64,000 bases of DNA from Perca fluviatilis (taxonomy: Eukaryota; Chordata; Actinopteri; Perciformes; Percidae): contig NC_053116.1 of the NCBI RefSeq assembly GCF_010015445.1, positions 32,484,785 through 32,548,784 on the forward strand. The letters run 5' to 3'. Position 1 is the first letter of the stretch. Each line of letters opens with the position of its first letter. The notes beneath the pieces were generated by a model. The model was not told the origin of the DNA. It ran no database searches and saw only the letters and a list, made by a program, of their open reading frames with translations. Positions 21,807-33,560 of the stretch are shown here, in pieces. Made by a program: the position numbers and the translations under genes.

Positions 21807-23186
21807 CAGCCTAGACCCGATACAAACTGGACACTAAAAAGAGTCATTCAAAAAGCGATTCCTTCGCCCATCACTACCCAGTAGCTCCTCAGGCTGCCCT
21901 CACATCTGTGGCCCATCCCTATCAGCCGAGCCTCGAGACCAGCCTAGGCGAGGAGTTAGACAGCTGTGCTTTCCAGCTGTGATTTGTGTAAGTAATTTAA
22001 AAAGCCTGGCTGTCTGGCTGATTTGGGGGTACCATTTGTCTGAGAAAGTTGCACCCAATGGGCTCTCGAAGGTAACGCACTACTTGTCTGTTCAGAGGCA
22101 GCTGGACTTTTAGCTAGAAAGCTTTAGTGTCAAAAGGGCAAAAGGGATAAACACTCAAACTTGTAACAGAGCAGTTTGGAATGCAGGTGAAGAGAAGATG
22201 CACTCCTTGTAATTTTCTTTCTTCGGCTCTTCAGCTTTTTGAAGTATTTTTAGAGGGAAAAATGCACTCCGTCTTGTTGTCGTCACGTTTCCAACTAAAG
22301 CACTTTTCTGGCAATCTTCTTCAGCCTTGTCTGCCACACTTTTTGCTGTGATGATTGTGCTAAGAGTCATATGTGAAGCTGAAGATTGATTATTTTTGTA
22401 TTATGGATTTTAAACATAGCTGGAGCTGAAGGTAGTTACTTAGGACGATTCTCGAGAAGTGCATTCATTCATCCCTTGTTAAAAGGCAGTGAAGTTTGAC
22501 TCGTAATGTTTCACAGATGACAAATGAATAATGCACCGCACGAGCATCTTCCGTCCCACTTTTACCCTCTAACTAACTCTCTGATAGCCTGTACCGTGCT
22601 CCTTTTGTGTTTATTTAATGCCGGCCTGCCTTTTTTGTCTCTGCATGTTCTATTCCATTATGTTCTTCACTGGGTAAGATGTTGTCCTTTGAAAAAATAA
22701 AATGTATATTTAAGAGCTTCTCTGTGATGCTTCTTGTGAATTACTGGTGGAGTGACAACCAGACCCGCAGAGAGATGAAAGGCCTTGAAACATCCACAGC
22801 ATCAGTCGGCTATTCACAACCCAGAATCCAGCATAAAAAAAACGTACCAGAGTATACGTAACGTTATCTCCTCTGGAAAGACAGTTTAAATAAAAATATA
22901 TATTGTGTAGGAGAATGCAGCCATGTTGTCTATTGTTTTACACTGAGTATCTTCAGTTAAGTATGTTTGAAGCATTCAGTGAATTGTTTCTTTCTTGCCC
23001 TATTTTAAACTTTGTCAGGATTTTAAACACTCCTGGCCCAGCCTTGTGAAGCTGTTTCCTGCAACGCAAGCAGCAGGAATTGCATACTTTGTAATGTTTA
23101 AAACAAAAACAAAAAACAAGATTAAAAAGAAGTTATTAAGTACATAAACACATTAATTAATTCATTTGACCACATGTGGGATTTTG
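21807..23186. other. Non-coding, no recognised feature
   Basis: Mostly unique-looking, moderately AT-rich, with few obvious repeats. A candidate stretch for conserved non-coding sequence, but that cannot be judged without alignment. Confidence 0.35.
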
Positions 23187-23682
23187 TTAAAGGTCCTACG
23201 ACACGGTGCTTTTTGGATGCTTTTATATAGGCCTTAGTGGTCCCCTTACTGGTGCAGAATTACAGCCACTAGAGCCAGTATGAGCTTTCCTTAGTATGTG
23301 CCATTTCTGTGTCTGTAGCTTTAAATGCTATTGAGGAGGAGAGAGGGGAGGCAAGGTGGAGAGTGGGGGTGTGGCCTTGACCAACTGCCACTTTGCTCTT
23401 TGAAAGCCATGATGTCTCTCTCTCATGGGCGGGCCAGCTTGTCTGTCTGCGCGGGCAAAGCAGAGAAAGGAGAGGTAACCTTGGTCCTTATGACATCGTA
23501 AGGAGGAGATTCCAGATCGGCCCATCTGAGCTTTCATTTTCTCTAAGGCAGAGCAGGATACCCAGGGCTCGGTTTACACCTATCTATTTCTTGCCACTGG
23601 GGGACCATAGGCAGGCTGGGGGAACTCATATTAATGTTAAAAAACCTCATAAAGCGAAGTTTTCGTGCCATGGGACCTTTAA
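23187..23682. mobile_element. MITE with TTAAAGGTCC terminal repeats
   Basis: Left end TTAAAGGTCCTACGACACGG. Right end GTGCCATGGGACCTTTAA. The interior (GCCTTAGTGGTCCCCTTACT, GGTTTACACCTATC) is a widespread teleost repeat. Open frames of 102-145 codons lie inside it but are not genes. Confidence 0.88.
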
Positions 23683-26280
23683 CAATTGGCCATGTTTTAA
23701 GCAAGATGATACCCTCCAATTTGTACGTTCCATGATTGTAATGGATTGTAACGATGAGTCCCTTGTTGCTGACATCTTTGATGTCTTGAGTTACATTTTC
23801 CACATTGATGTTTGTTTCTGGTTTCCATGAAATCCTAATACTGGTCTTCATTTTTTTTTTTTTGACTGGGTTTAAGCTGGAGCATGTAAATTGTGTTAGC
23901 TATACACAACTCAGATACATTTGCAGCTCCAGAGTCCTGCATACGAGACATATCCTTCCACTAAATACCATAAGAATACAGCCAGCCTTGTGTCTTCATT
24001 GAGACGGTATATACAAGGGATGAATGGCCACAGGTTAGTAACTTCGCATTGTCTTCCAGCTCTGCCATCCTCCTTCCCTTAATTCCTTCCGCTGTCATTT
24101 TCAGCCTACCTCACATCCTAACCTTTCTTCCACCTTGACTTTTCAGTCCCTCTTTAGTCTCGTCCTTGTTATTTATTCTCCCTCCTCACTCTCGTATTTT
24201 ATCAGCAGAGGTGTCACCTATTGATAGCTCTGACCTTCTTCAGTGCAAGAGCCAGAGGAGAGAGAGTAGAACACTATTTATTAGCCTATATCTAACTGAT
24301 TTTCTTGCTTTAAGGAAGAATGCTGGTGTACAAAAAACATGTAAAAATGAAGAAAAAAATGCAAAAGTGCATGTTCCAGTTTAAAGAGACTTAAACAACA
24401 AAATAGGTCAGTTTCTAAAGTAATAAGGAACAAAAAAATAACAACATTGTTCTATTAATGCCAGCATTTCAGACAGTAAGGGCTTCATACATACCAGGAT
24501 CGGACTTGGAGAATGTATCCACATCCAGCAGACTCCTGTGGTAATAGAAAAAAAATGTGCAGGTAAAAATGGATCCTTTCAGTCCTTTTTTTTTATTGTT
24601 TTGAGACAATGTATTCATTCATTAACATATCCATTTTTGTCTCTTTGGTTTTTTCGCTCCCCTGAGTCTCAGCAAAAGCCCCTGAAAGTTAGGTCATGGG
24701 CAGATTTCAAGTGAAACCAACTTCTAAAAATACTTTTCCTGAAATGCAAGCCACAGCGAGCCAAATAAAATAGTGTACACTAGGTTACTCAAAGGCTGAT
24801 GACAACCCTCAGGAAGAGGAAGATTAAGTAAATAATGTTAATGCAATGGTAATATAGGAAGATTTTTATTAAGCTAAGATAACCAGCTGCTGGCTATAGC
24901 ATTTGTCATTATGCAACTTAAGATCCTACAAAATACAAAATAACTTGAGAAAAAATGGATGGAAAATGCCATAAATTTCAATATACTGTTGTGCAAAAAA
25001 ATAAGACAATAAGATGTCTGACATGTAATTCTAGCTGTTTTAAATATTTTTTTGGGAGGCGGTGGGGGGGCTTCATCATCTATCTCTGCATCTGAGTCCA
25101 CTCCCTCTCCCAGATTTCAGCTGTCTTAACTCAGGTGTCTAGCCACTTCAAGTCTGGTTGATCTCGGGAGGGACTGTACAGGAGCAGCATCTATTTATTA
25201 TTCAGGAGTGGATTGGAGAGTCAGTCAGCGCACCGCCAGGCAGGCAGGTTGACAGTCCACGAAACCGAGAGAGAACCTGGGTTTTACTGCTTCGTCAGTT
25301 AGTCAGTCAGCCAGTCAGCCAGTCAGCCAGCCAGCCAGTCGGTAAGCAGAGCAGCCGACCATGCAGCTTACCTGCCACCAAACAGTACATTCAGGTGTGC
25401 TGCTTTGTTTCAAGCTTATAAAATCAACATTAACAATGTATTTTTAGGATGATTATCACTGACTATTTACCAACAGTCTTTCCACATTTTGTGTAACATT
25501 TTATGAAACTACATCATGCACTAGACCATCTATACCCGGATGTTTGAGCATGCATGTCCGTGAATATCAATGGTAATCTACTTAGGGCATTGACTGGATC
25601 TCATGAAGAAATCAAGACAGTCTATAGGATTTTTAATCGCTTTGATGCAAACTGGAGGCAGCTGATGGGCTTAAACATTTACCTGAGAGCAAAGGGCACC
25701 AGGGAGTAAAAACACAGAGACAGACAGACACATTCACACAAATGCATTGTTAGTTACTTAATTAATGTTAATGTTACAAAAATCTAGATTTGTTTAATAT
25801 AGGTGGTGGAGATGTGGATGCACATCAGGGAATAACATCAGCAGGAGGTATCACAGGTGTTACATCAGAAGAAGTAAAAATAACATTCAGCACAGACACA
25901 TCTAATTAACTTCTGTCACTCTGATGCTGCTCGATTGCTAATCTGAATATCATGTCAGACAGATTTTACGTCAGACTTTTATTCTGGGCTTAAACTGAAA
26001 TCTATTTATTTGTATGAGAGTTTGACCTTACCGGCACGAAACGGTAACTTCTATTTTAGTTGCAGGGACTCTGGTGTTGAGCGGATCGAATTCCCCTATT
26101 GATGCCATCATCTCGACTCACGACGCTAATGAGCATCCGCAAAGAAAGAAAGAAGAACAAGAAAAGATGATCATTCACAATAGGATCGTGATTGCAGTAA
26201 ATCCATTGTCGAAGAATCTCCCACTGGTGTTTCCCTTCTGGAGCAGCGGAGGAGGGATAGAGAGAGAGACGGACTGCCAG

Positions 26281-26282
<2 letters not shown>
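23683..26282. other. Non-coding; small tandem repeats only
   Basis: No supported exon. A minus-strand frame starting at 25101 encodes an acidic/proline-rich peptide (MDSDAEIDDEAPPPPPKK) but has no further support. A CAGT/CAGC array is listed separately. Confidence 0.35.
25288..25341. repeat. CAGTCAGC-type tandem repeat
   Basis: Irregular array of CAGTCAGC and CAGCCAGC units. Confidence 0.85.
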
Positions 26283-26283
<1 letters not shown>

Positions 26284-26318
<35 letters not shown>

Positions 26319-26331
26319 TGAGAGTGAGAGT

Positions 26332-26379
<48 letters not shown>
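26284..26379. repeat. Compound (GT)n-(GA)n microsatellite
   Basis: GT run at 26284-26317, mixed GAGT units, then a GA run to about 26379. It immediately precedes a G/C-rich patch. Confidence 0.97.
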
Positions 26380-26386
<7 letters not shown>

Positions 26387-26424
26387 CTGTGAGGCAGATT
26401 TAAAGTTCATTCATCCTTTGTGCG

Positions 26425-26512
26425 TTCATGGTGCGCTTCTGGTGTCTGTCCGGGAGGAGGAGGAGAGCGCAGCCAACCGGAGACACCGGCAACAGCACCA
26501 TGCCCGCCCCCA
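26425..26512 (+). promoter_or_regulatory. G/C-rich patch, possible promoter or first exon
   Basis: A short G/C-rich island (GGGAGGAGGAGGAGAGCGCA) ends in CAGCACCATGCCCGCCCCCA TGTATC, with a good start-codon context followed by GTAT. Its layout, after a GA array, resembles the lhfpl4-like 5' region. No protein family is recognisable, so this is only a candidate. Confidence 0.2.
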
Positions 26513-26967
26513 TGTATCATTTATTCACTAAACATACATTCACCTGTTGCATGTCACCTGTTACTCATCTAGCTTATTAACGCCATTGTTTCCGATGCAT
26601 CACTTGACACAATTAGTTACTACCTAACCCTGAAAAAGCATATACATTTCAGTGTTTACCTTTATATAAACAGGCAGTGATAAATAGACCTTAGACTGAG
26701 ATCGCCAATCAATGACCATAAAAAAAAAACAACATAAAAACATTAACAGAAATGTTGATTACACTTGAGTAAATAAAACCTGGACGATGAAACTGAGATA
26801 TAAGCGCTCCTATTCAAGTTTATGTTCTGCTTTTCAACGGTTGTTTGGTATTTTTGGATCTCAATTCTTATTTATTTTGGTGCTGGTGATTTTCCTTTGA
26901 GGCAGGCTAAAGCCTCCTCTATGCAGGAAAAACCCAGTATGTTGTTAGGCAACAAAAGCACTTTGGT
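26513..26967. other. Non-coding, no recognised feature
   Basis: AT-rich; nothing identified. Confidence 0.4.
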
Positions 26968-27480
26968 TAAAGGAGACATTATCATGCTCCTTTTTAGGTT
27001 CATACCTGCATTTTTGGGTTTCTACACATGTTTAGCAAATTTAAAGGTTAAAAAAAAAAAAAAATTCTCATACTGCCTACCTCGATTCACCCTCTGTCGG
27101 AAACGCTCCGTGTAAGTGTCTGTCCTTTAAAAGCCCCCCTCCCGAAAAGCCCAGTCAGCTCTGATTGGCTTGCGAGAAAAATATGGTATGGGGGTTATAG
27201 GGGCTATGGGGTTGCTCAACTTTGCTGTGAGGGTGCTCTGAAAGTAGGGTTTCTATTAATGTGCTGGTTGCCACGGTTTCATTTTTACTGCAAAACCCCG
27301 GACAGGTACACACACTACCCTCTATGGACCCCTATGGGCCACTAATGACAATTTGTCTTTGGTTATTTTATGCATGCAGCCACAAATATTCAAGATTGTA
27401 CTGCGGCAAAGTGCGTGTAAAGATACACTCAGAAGGCAGAGTTACTAATTTCCAAGCTAGGTTATTGACAAAAATAGGGC
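26968..27480. mobile_element. Partial MITE, TTAAAGGAGACATTAT end
   Basis: Begins TTAAAGGAGACATTATCATG then CTCCTTTTTAGGTTC, a terminus common in fish MITEs. The right end was not found, so the end given is approximate. The following 27480-27750 also looks repeat-derived. Confidence 0.45.
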
Positions 27481-27751
27481 TGGCCGTTTTTTGATCCCAG
27501 TCCGTCACTGAGCGCAGGTATTCGTCACCGAGGGTGGCAAGGAAGCTATTTCCCGTTGCTAGGTAACGACAGCTGTTAACTCATTGGTTGCGCTTTCGAA
27601 AGATCAGCGGCAACAAGGTCGAAGTTGAAATAATTTGAACTTTGAGCGCAGCACAAAGCGGAAAATCCGCTCTCCCTATAGGAAATCAATGGAACGGCCA
27701 GCGCTAAGCGGTTTTGCCGCCTATCATGTGTAGGCGCCTTTACAATTTCAG

Positions 27752-28429
27752 TCAGTACGTTTACATGCACACCAATACCCCTATTATTCCGAATATGACA
27801 ATATTCCGAATTTGATACATGTCATGTAAATGGTTGGTATCCGGTTGGATATTCCGAATAAGGCCTTTTTCTGAAAATAGCATTTTCCGATTAAAACGTG
27901 GGTTATTCCGGTATTATTCGGGTTTTAGAGGCATTATTTAGACATGTATACAGCGCATTCGGAATATGCGTCTCAATCAGGGTTTCTACCGCAGTTTACG
28001 CCCAGTTTACAGCCTCTCGCCTGTTTACGGCTTATGGTCTGCTCTGTGCGTTGCTATGGTTGCTGTAAACAAACCAACCAGTCAACAGTTTGCAAGGCTG
28101 CAGGCCAGATAAGGAGAAACACAGCTACTTTTAAACATTATTAAAGACTTGGATATTAACAGGTTTTTGGATATGCACACACATCGCTACGCCGACCTTT
28201 TCGAGAAGCTGGTTGAAGGAATGAAAAAGGGAGGCTGTGTTCACATGGTCCAACAAGTCCAACACCGGTTGTAAACTTTGAAAAAAATCATGTTTTGCAC
28301 GGCTAGATGTAAACAGGAATATTAGTGGAATTCTTACTTTCATCAGCCATGTAAACAGCTTAGTCGGAATATCGTCTTTTTCGGAATTAGGGCAAAAAAC
28401 TGAATATTATGTGCATGTAAACGTAGTCA
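27752..28429. mobile_element. Harbinger-like non-autonomous element
   Basis: Ends TCAGTACGTTTACATGCAC and GTGCATGTAAACGTAGTCA form a 19-bp inverted repeat with one mismatch. Internal ATTCCGAATA-type repeats recur near both ends. It contains a Myb/SANT-like gene remnant (listed separately), which points to the PIF/Harbinger superfamily. A decayed relative is at 63198. Confidence 0.8.
28140..28274 (+). pseudogene. Myb/SANT-like (MADF-type) gene fragment in the Harbinger-like element
   Basis: In one frame this reads IKDLDINRFLDMHTHRYADL, then FEKLVEGMKKGGC and VQQVQHRL followed by a stop. It resembles the helical DNA-binding accessory protein of PIF/Harbinger transposons. A frameshift just upstream (a T run at 28128-28132) disconnects it from its N-terminal part, and no start codon is in frame. 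Similarity is from memory of the family. Confidence 0.55.
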
Positions 28430-29292
28430 TTGTGTGTACACCACAAGGCAAAATATACAGCTCAAGAGATCCAGATGTAAGGTTCACAAGCCTGCTGTTG
28501 CGTGGGTGAGGTGTGTTGTATGTCAGAGGAACCAAGAAGCAGATAAATCATCACGTTGGCCGGAAGGTTTCGCTGTGAAAACTGGTAGACTTCTATTTTC
28601 GGTTAACTACAATCTCAAACGGTTCTACTGCTATTCCTTAAACAAACCTACTTAAAAAAAAACTCTCACATTCTACTCACAGGTATAGGATTAGAGCCCG
28701 CCTCACCAGTTCAAACTGGCCAGTCAGGTCACCACTCAGGTCAGCAATCATGTGTGTATCATCATCCAATAATTAACCTTCATCCAAACAAAAATCAATA
28801 CTTCATTTTTGTTAATTGACGTGGGAACTTAAAATAAAGAAAACCTAATAAGAATATACAGTATGTCTAGTAAGTGAGGGAAATAAAATAGCTAAATAGT
28901 GAGGGAGCGGGAAGTGTAACATTTCACACAAGTATGCCACAGACAGGGCTTGCACCAAAGCAGCAAGCAACAGACACAAGTTTGTGCACATTTCAGCTTC
29001 AGGTTGAGATCACAAACTCACACTGCCAGTTACAAACACCTCGACTAATGAATCAACAGTAATCCCTTCCATAAACCTAATGTTTTATGAATGAGCATCA
29101 CATAGAACTTAACCACAAGAAACTTTAATCATGCTTTAGTTGCTATGAGCAGATATTGTATTGCAGGAGTGCATACTATAGGACAAACAAATGAAATATG
29201 TTAAGATGATGTTTTGGCAATGGAAAACTTTAAGGAGTGATGTTAAAGAACCAGGTTGATAAGCAGAAGCAGTGCAAAAAAAGTGGCATTTA
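28430..29292. other. Non-coding, no recognised feature
   Basis: AT-rich, apparently unique. No exon or termini seen. Confidence 0.4.
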
Positions 29293-29621
29293 TTAAAGAT
29301 GCAGTAGGTAAGACTTATAAAACTAACTTTCTGTCATATTTGCTGAAACTGACCCTATGTTCCAGTAGAACTACATAAAGCAGGTAATTTAAAAAAAAAA
29401 AAATTCCAGCACTCTGGCACCACCTACATCCTGCAGTGCGATTTGCAAAGATCCACAGCTCCCTGTTCAGATGCTCCAATCAGGGCCAGGGGAGGGAGGT
29501 GTCTAACTGCGTGTCAATCACTCCTCATGCACACGCATTCACTCTCCCTTGTGGGGGTAGAGGCTTAGGAGACCGATTTTCAAGTCCTGGATCTTCACAA
29601 TCTTACATACAGCATCTTTAA
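29293..29621. mobile_element. MITE with TTAAAGATGC terminal repeats
   Basis: Left end TTAAAGATGCAGTAGGTAAG, right end CTTACATACAGCATCTTTAA. A poly-A run lies at 29391. No coding content. Confidence 0.82.
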
Positions 29622-29949
29622 CAAAATTCAATTCAATAAAGCTGCATTAAACTAAAGCAAAATAACAACAAACAAATGAGAACTGCCGCCTCACAGCGAG
29701 CCGCCAACTACTGAATGACATTTGACTTTCCCACCCAACTGGAACCTATACCACCTGCACAGGTAAGTTTGGAATGAACTAAACAGAAATCAAGCATCCA
29801 ATTCACACAGGATAATGAAAAACCAAGTATACAAGATCTCTTACGGTAATTACTGCAGACATCACGTGTCAGTGTGTACCCATCCATACCAATGAGCATC
29901 CCAAATATTATAGAATGTCCTTTACTGCCGAACTGTGTTACCTCTCTTC

Positions 29950-30346
29950 TAGTCTATATCCACGATGTTCAACTTCCAGGATTGCTCTGGTACTACTGGA
30001 TATTCCGCCGGATGTCACCTTCCGCTTTCTTTGTGTTGTAATTTTAATATCCAGTGGATTTATGAGGACTATGGTTAACTGTTCCTCAGATCTCTGCAGG
30101 GTAAATCCAGACAGCTAGCTAGACTATCTGTCCAATCTGAGTTTTCTGTTGCACGACTAAAACAACTTTTGAATGTACACATGTTCCACCAAAACAAGTT
30201 CCTTAGCACCGCCCAAGATGTTTGGGATTGGTTAAAAGAAATGCCAATAAACCAGAGCACGTTTTTCTCCCATCCCGGAATGCTGTGTGGACTAGCCAGA
30301 CCTTCGTCATCAGTGCTGTGGAGGAAGGTCCACAATCGCGAGACTA
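29950..30346. mobile_element. TAGTCT-family hAT-like element, full copy
   Basis: Begins TAGTCTATATCCACGATGTT and ends AATCGCGAGACTA. Flanks CCTCTCTTC and CCTGTCTTC differ at one position. Shares TTTATGAGGACTATGGTTAA and TCCAATCTGAGTTTTCTGTT with 46718-47153; a left-half relative is at 51185 and a right-half one at 9030. Confidence 0.85.
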
Positions 30347-30562
30347 CCTGTCTTCCTACATCTGAACAGAGCCCAGCCCCTCGCTGCTAAGAAGACACAA
30401 TGATGAACACCTGTTACCAATTTCCTTGATTGAGCTACTGATCAGCTGATCTACCCCAAACATCCCAGGCAGAACAACCGAAATCTTGTCAACCCATACA
30501 ATAAACAAACGTCTGTCATTTATACACCTTGATTGATGACGTATGAAATAAATGGAACAACT

Positions 30563-30678
30563 AGGGGTTAAGTGTCTTGCTCAGGAACACATTGGTTGAT
30601 GTACCGCAGCGGGAATCGAACCCAGATCTCCCACACCAAAGGCACGTGTTACATCTACTGCGCCATCACCACCCCCAG
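30563..30678 (-). mobile_element. tRNA-derived SINE
   Basis: Read on the minus strand it starts near GGTGGTGATGGCGCAGTAGA (A-box TGGCGCAGTA at 30656-30665) and carries the B-box GGGTTCGATTCCC (30611-30623), the pol III promoter arrangement of a tRNA-derived SINE. The B-box spacing is tRNA-like but there is no full cloverleaf, so it is not a tRNA gene. The 3' end near 30563 is approximate. Confidence 0.75.
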
Positions 30679-32180
30679 ACTCCTTCTAAACGAGGGCGCA
30701 CTTCCAACTTTGCGTGGAATACCTGCAGAACAGGGACATGTAAGTATTTCTTTTGTAGATTATGGTGAACTCGTGTGTTGTAGCAGTGTTTTGCCATTCA
30801 GAAAGAGCTAGCATGCTAGCGCTGGCATGCTACGGTTAGCCACCTCGTTTCGGCTCGTGACGTAGAAAGCCCTGCCGATTTTGACCAGCTCACCCGGAGA
30901 CTGAAGGCAGGACACATTCAGAAACCGTATCTCACTCAAAACAGCATGGATGTTTTTTTTGTCCAAGTTTGTATGCGTGTGGAAGCAGCAGAGACACACA
31001 AAAAATAAAAACACCCCCCAAATCCCAGAAAGTGATGTTTTTCATAATAACACAATAATTCAAGAAAAAAACAACATATATAGTAATGACAACATACAAA
31101 AGAGAAGTTCATAAGAAGAGAATGAAAAAAAAATTAAATAAAAAAGGCACAGAGCTAAAAGTAGAAAAAATGGCAGTAGAAAAAAGGCTAAAACAAACCA
31201 CATTAACTAAATGCCAGCATGAATAGGTGAGTCTTCAGTTGAGTTTTAAAAGAGTCAACAGAGCACGTGTTTGTGACATAACTGGAGAAAGGCAACCTTT
31301 TCACACTCACTTTGTAATAGCAAAAAGGAACAGTTACCGGTACACCATATACCGCATACAATATATTCACTGGAGCAGGTAATCAAACAGTCGGGCTCGC
31401 ACACCCGTGGTCAATTAGCTCAACAGAAGAAACAAGCTGTCATCTTCTAATGAGATGTCTGCGCTTCTAAATCTGGAAGGGCTTCTCTGTAATTTTCCAT
31501 TAATCAGCTCTCTTAAAAAACATCATGACACACTCTTTAAAGCCTCCCACTGTGACCTAGTCACCAGAATGTGAACGTGTTTTGAGATATTTTATCTTTG
31601 GAAAACAAAGCTAAAGAGGTCTTCGAGAATCAGATAAAAAGGAAGAAAGGGTGTGTAAGTTACAAGAACAATAGGGAAAAGGGATTCAAACAAAGGCAAT
31701 GTTAACATTTAGTATAAGACTAAATGTGAAGCAGCTTGAGCTCCTGTGAAACATACAGGTTGAATCATTACGTGTCCAAAACAGACTCATCTGGTCCGGA
31801 CGTGATAAGTGTGACTATATCAGTTCTCCCTTGCATGGTCACACTGCAACAAAAAAAAAGACAAATAGATGTTATTCGTGTGTGTGTGCAGATCAACTCA
31901 ATTTTGCAGCTGATCAGGCAGAAATGGAAAACTTTCATGGGCTGAGAAAAACAGCAGCAAGAGAAATGAGGAGTGAGTCAGAAATGGAGGGCAGACCGAT
32001 GCAGAATAGGGGCCAGATGAAGAAATGTGAGAGAGAAAAAAGTAGGAGTGAATGAAAGAGTATTGTGACAGGACAGAGAAGAAAGTCTGGTTATTTAAAC
32101 ATTTTCCACTTATTTTCCATTTTCTGTCTCTGGATGTTCTATTAATAAAGTGGTTGGATGATAAAGCAGTCAGTGGCTTG

Positions 32181-32266
<86 letters not shown>

Positions 32267-33044
32267 CAGCAGCTAATTATTCAAGGAGGAGAATTCCTGT
32301 TTTGTTTCCGTTTCACTGCAGAGCAAAGCAGGCGTCTGACAAATGGAGAAAACCTCCAGCAATGAGGTACTGTAAATAGAAAGAAAACAATGGGCCTCAT
32401 TTGTTGACGTTCTTCAGGTATTTTTACTTCCTTTTCCATTCCGTGTTACATCTGCTGTCCCATCTGTAGAAGTCACTGTGCTCTGAAACCTTCTCAGAGA
32501 GAAGTCATGAGAAATACTGAGTCGGGGTTATAAAAATAGGTTTTGGTGGACAAGACAAACAGAGGTATTTGCATATTTGTGGTTCTTAAAGTACAGACTT
32601 CAGATTAGTGTAATCACCTACCTTTTCTCACCAAAATAGACAATGTAAAAACATTTATAGATACGCACACACACACGTATACTCACATGCATTCATACAC
32701 ACGCAGAATATAATACACACTCACACATATTGATACACTTATACACATTGCTATGTTGTATCAATACATTAGAACAGAACTAAACTCATGTATCATATAC
32801 ACAAAGCATGATGGGATATCAAGCCAATTTTTTTGTATGTGTCTATTATACTGTGCTTTTTTTCTGACCCTTAATTTCTCAACACAAAGAGTCTACAGCC
32901 ATGCTAGCAGCTTTGTGAGGCTGTACTTAGGCACATTCACTTTTAACCGAATGCTGATTAACAGGTGTAACGTTTACCATCTTAGTTTAGCATGTTTACA
33001 TGTGCTAATTAGCATACAAAGTACAACTGAGGCTCATGGGAATG
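30679..33044. other. Non-coding; one long GT array
   Basis: A-rich tracts at 31050-31200, a GT microsatellite at 32183-32264, and CA-rich scattered sequence at 32660-32750. No exon seen. Confidence 0.4.
32183..32264. repeat. (GT)n microsatellite
   Basis: About 41 GT units. Confidence 0.98.
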
Positions 33045-33092
33045 TCCATCCATCCATCTCCATCCGCTTATCCAGGGTCGGGTTGCGTGGGA
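33045..33092. repeat. Short dispersed repeat (CCATCCGCTTATCC type)
   Basis: CATCCATCCATCTCCATCCG followed by CTTATCCAGGGTCGGGT is a recurrent phrase in teleost dispersed repeats. Only this fragment is present. Confidence 0.55.
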
Positions 33093-33166
33093 ATGTCATG
33101 CTGTATAAAGTCGTGTTCATCGTTCTGCACAGTGAAGCCCACACAATACCCAAGTTTTGGTTGAGT

Positions 33167-33168
<2 letters not shown>

Positions 33169-33210
<42 letters not shown>
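33169..33210. repeat. (TA)n microsatellite
   Basis: About 20 TA units. Confidence 0.97.
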
Positions 33211-33214
<4 letters not shown>

Positions 33215-33400
33215 TTTTACAAACAAGGCATCTTCTCAGTTCCTTTATGATCTGATATGGTGAGAATTCTTATGGTTGTCATTTTTAGTATGAATACAGG
33301 GTTTGTCTACATTTTCCATATCACTATGCAGTATAATTGTATGAAACAATAAGCGGTCATGAACCAGCTCATAATTCCCAACAAAACAATATTGAATTAA

Positions 33401-33560
33401 CCCTTTTGTTGACTTTGGGTCAAATTGACCCATTTTCAATTTTTGTTTTATATCAGAAAATACGGGACGTAGAAATAAGCGCTGAAAATGTGTAGAAGAA
33501 AAATTTAACAATTTAAAACGTTGGAAAAAGCAAAAACAAACTGTGAAAAAAAGGCGTCAA
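33401..33560. mobile_element. piggyBac-like MITE, copy C (left end only)
   Basis: TTAA at 33397-33400, then CCCTTTTGTTGACTTTGGGT and CAAATTGACCC. It matches copy A through TTTTTGTTTTATATCAGAAA. The right end is lost in A-rich sequence. Confidence 0.65.

Noticed and set aside
23393..23851. Frames of 145 and 102 codons on opposite strands
   Set aside because: Most of each lies within the TTAAAGGTCC MITE; no domain, and the element is non-coding elsewhere.
26074..26410. Frames rich in V-C, S-E-R-E or T-H repeats over microsatellites (also 32052-32379, 39924-40456, 42279-42592, 53952-54212)
   Set aside because: They are translations of GT/GA/CT/CA arrays.
30611..30665. tRNA gene on the minus strand
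   Set aside because: A- and B-box-like sequences are present, but the cloverleaf is not; it fits a tRNA-derived SINE.
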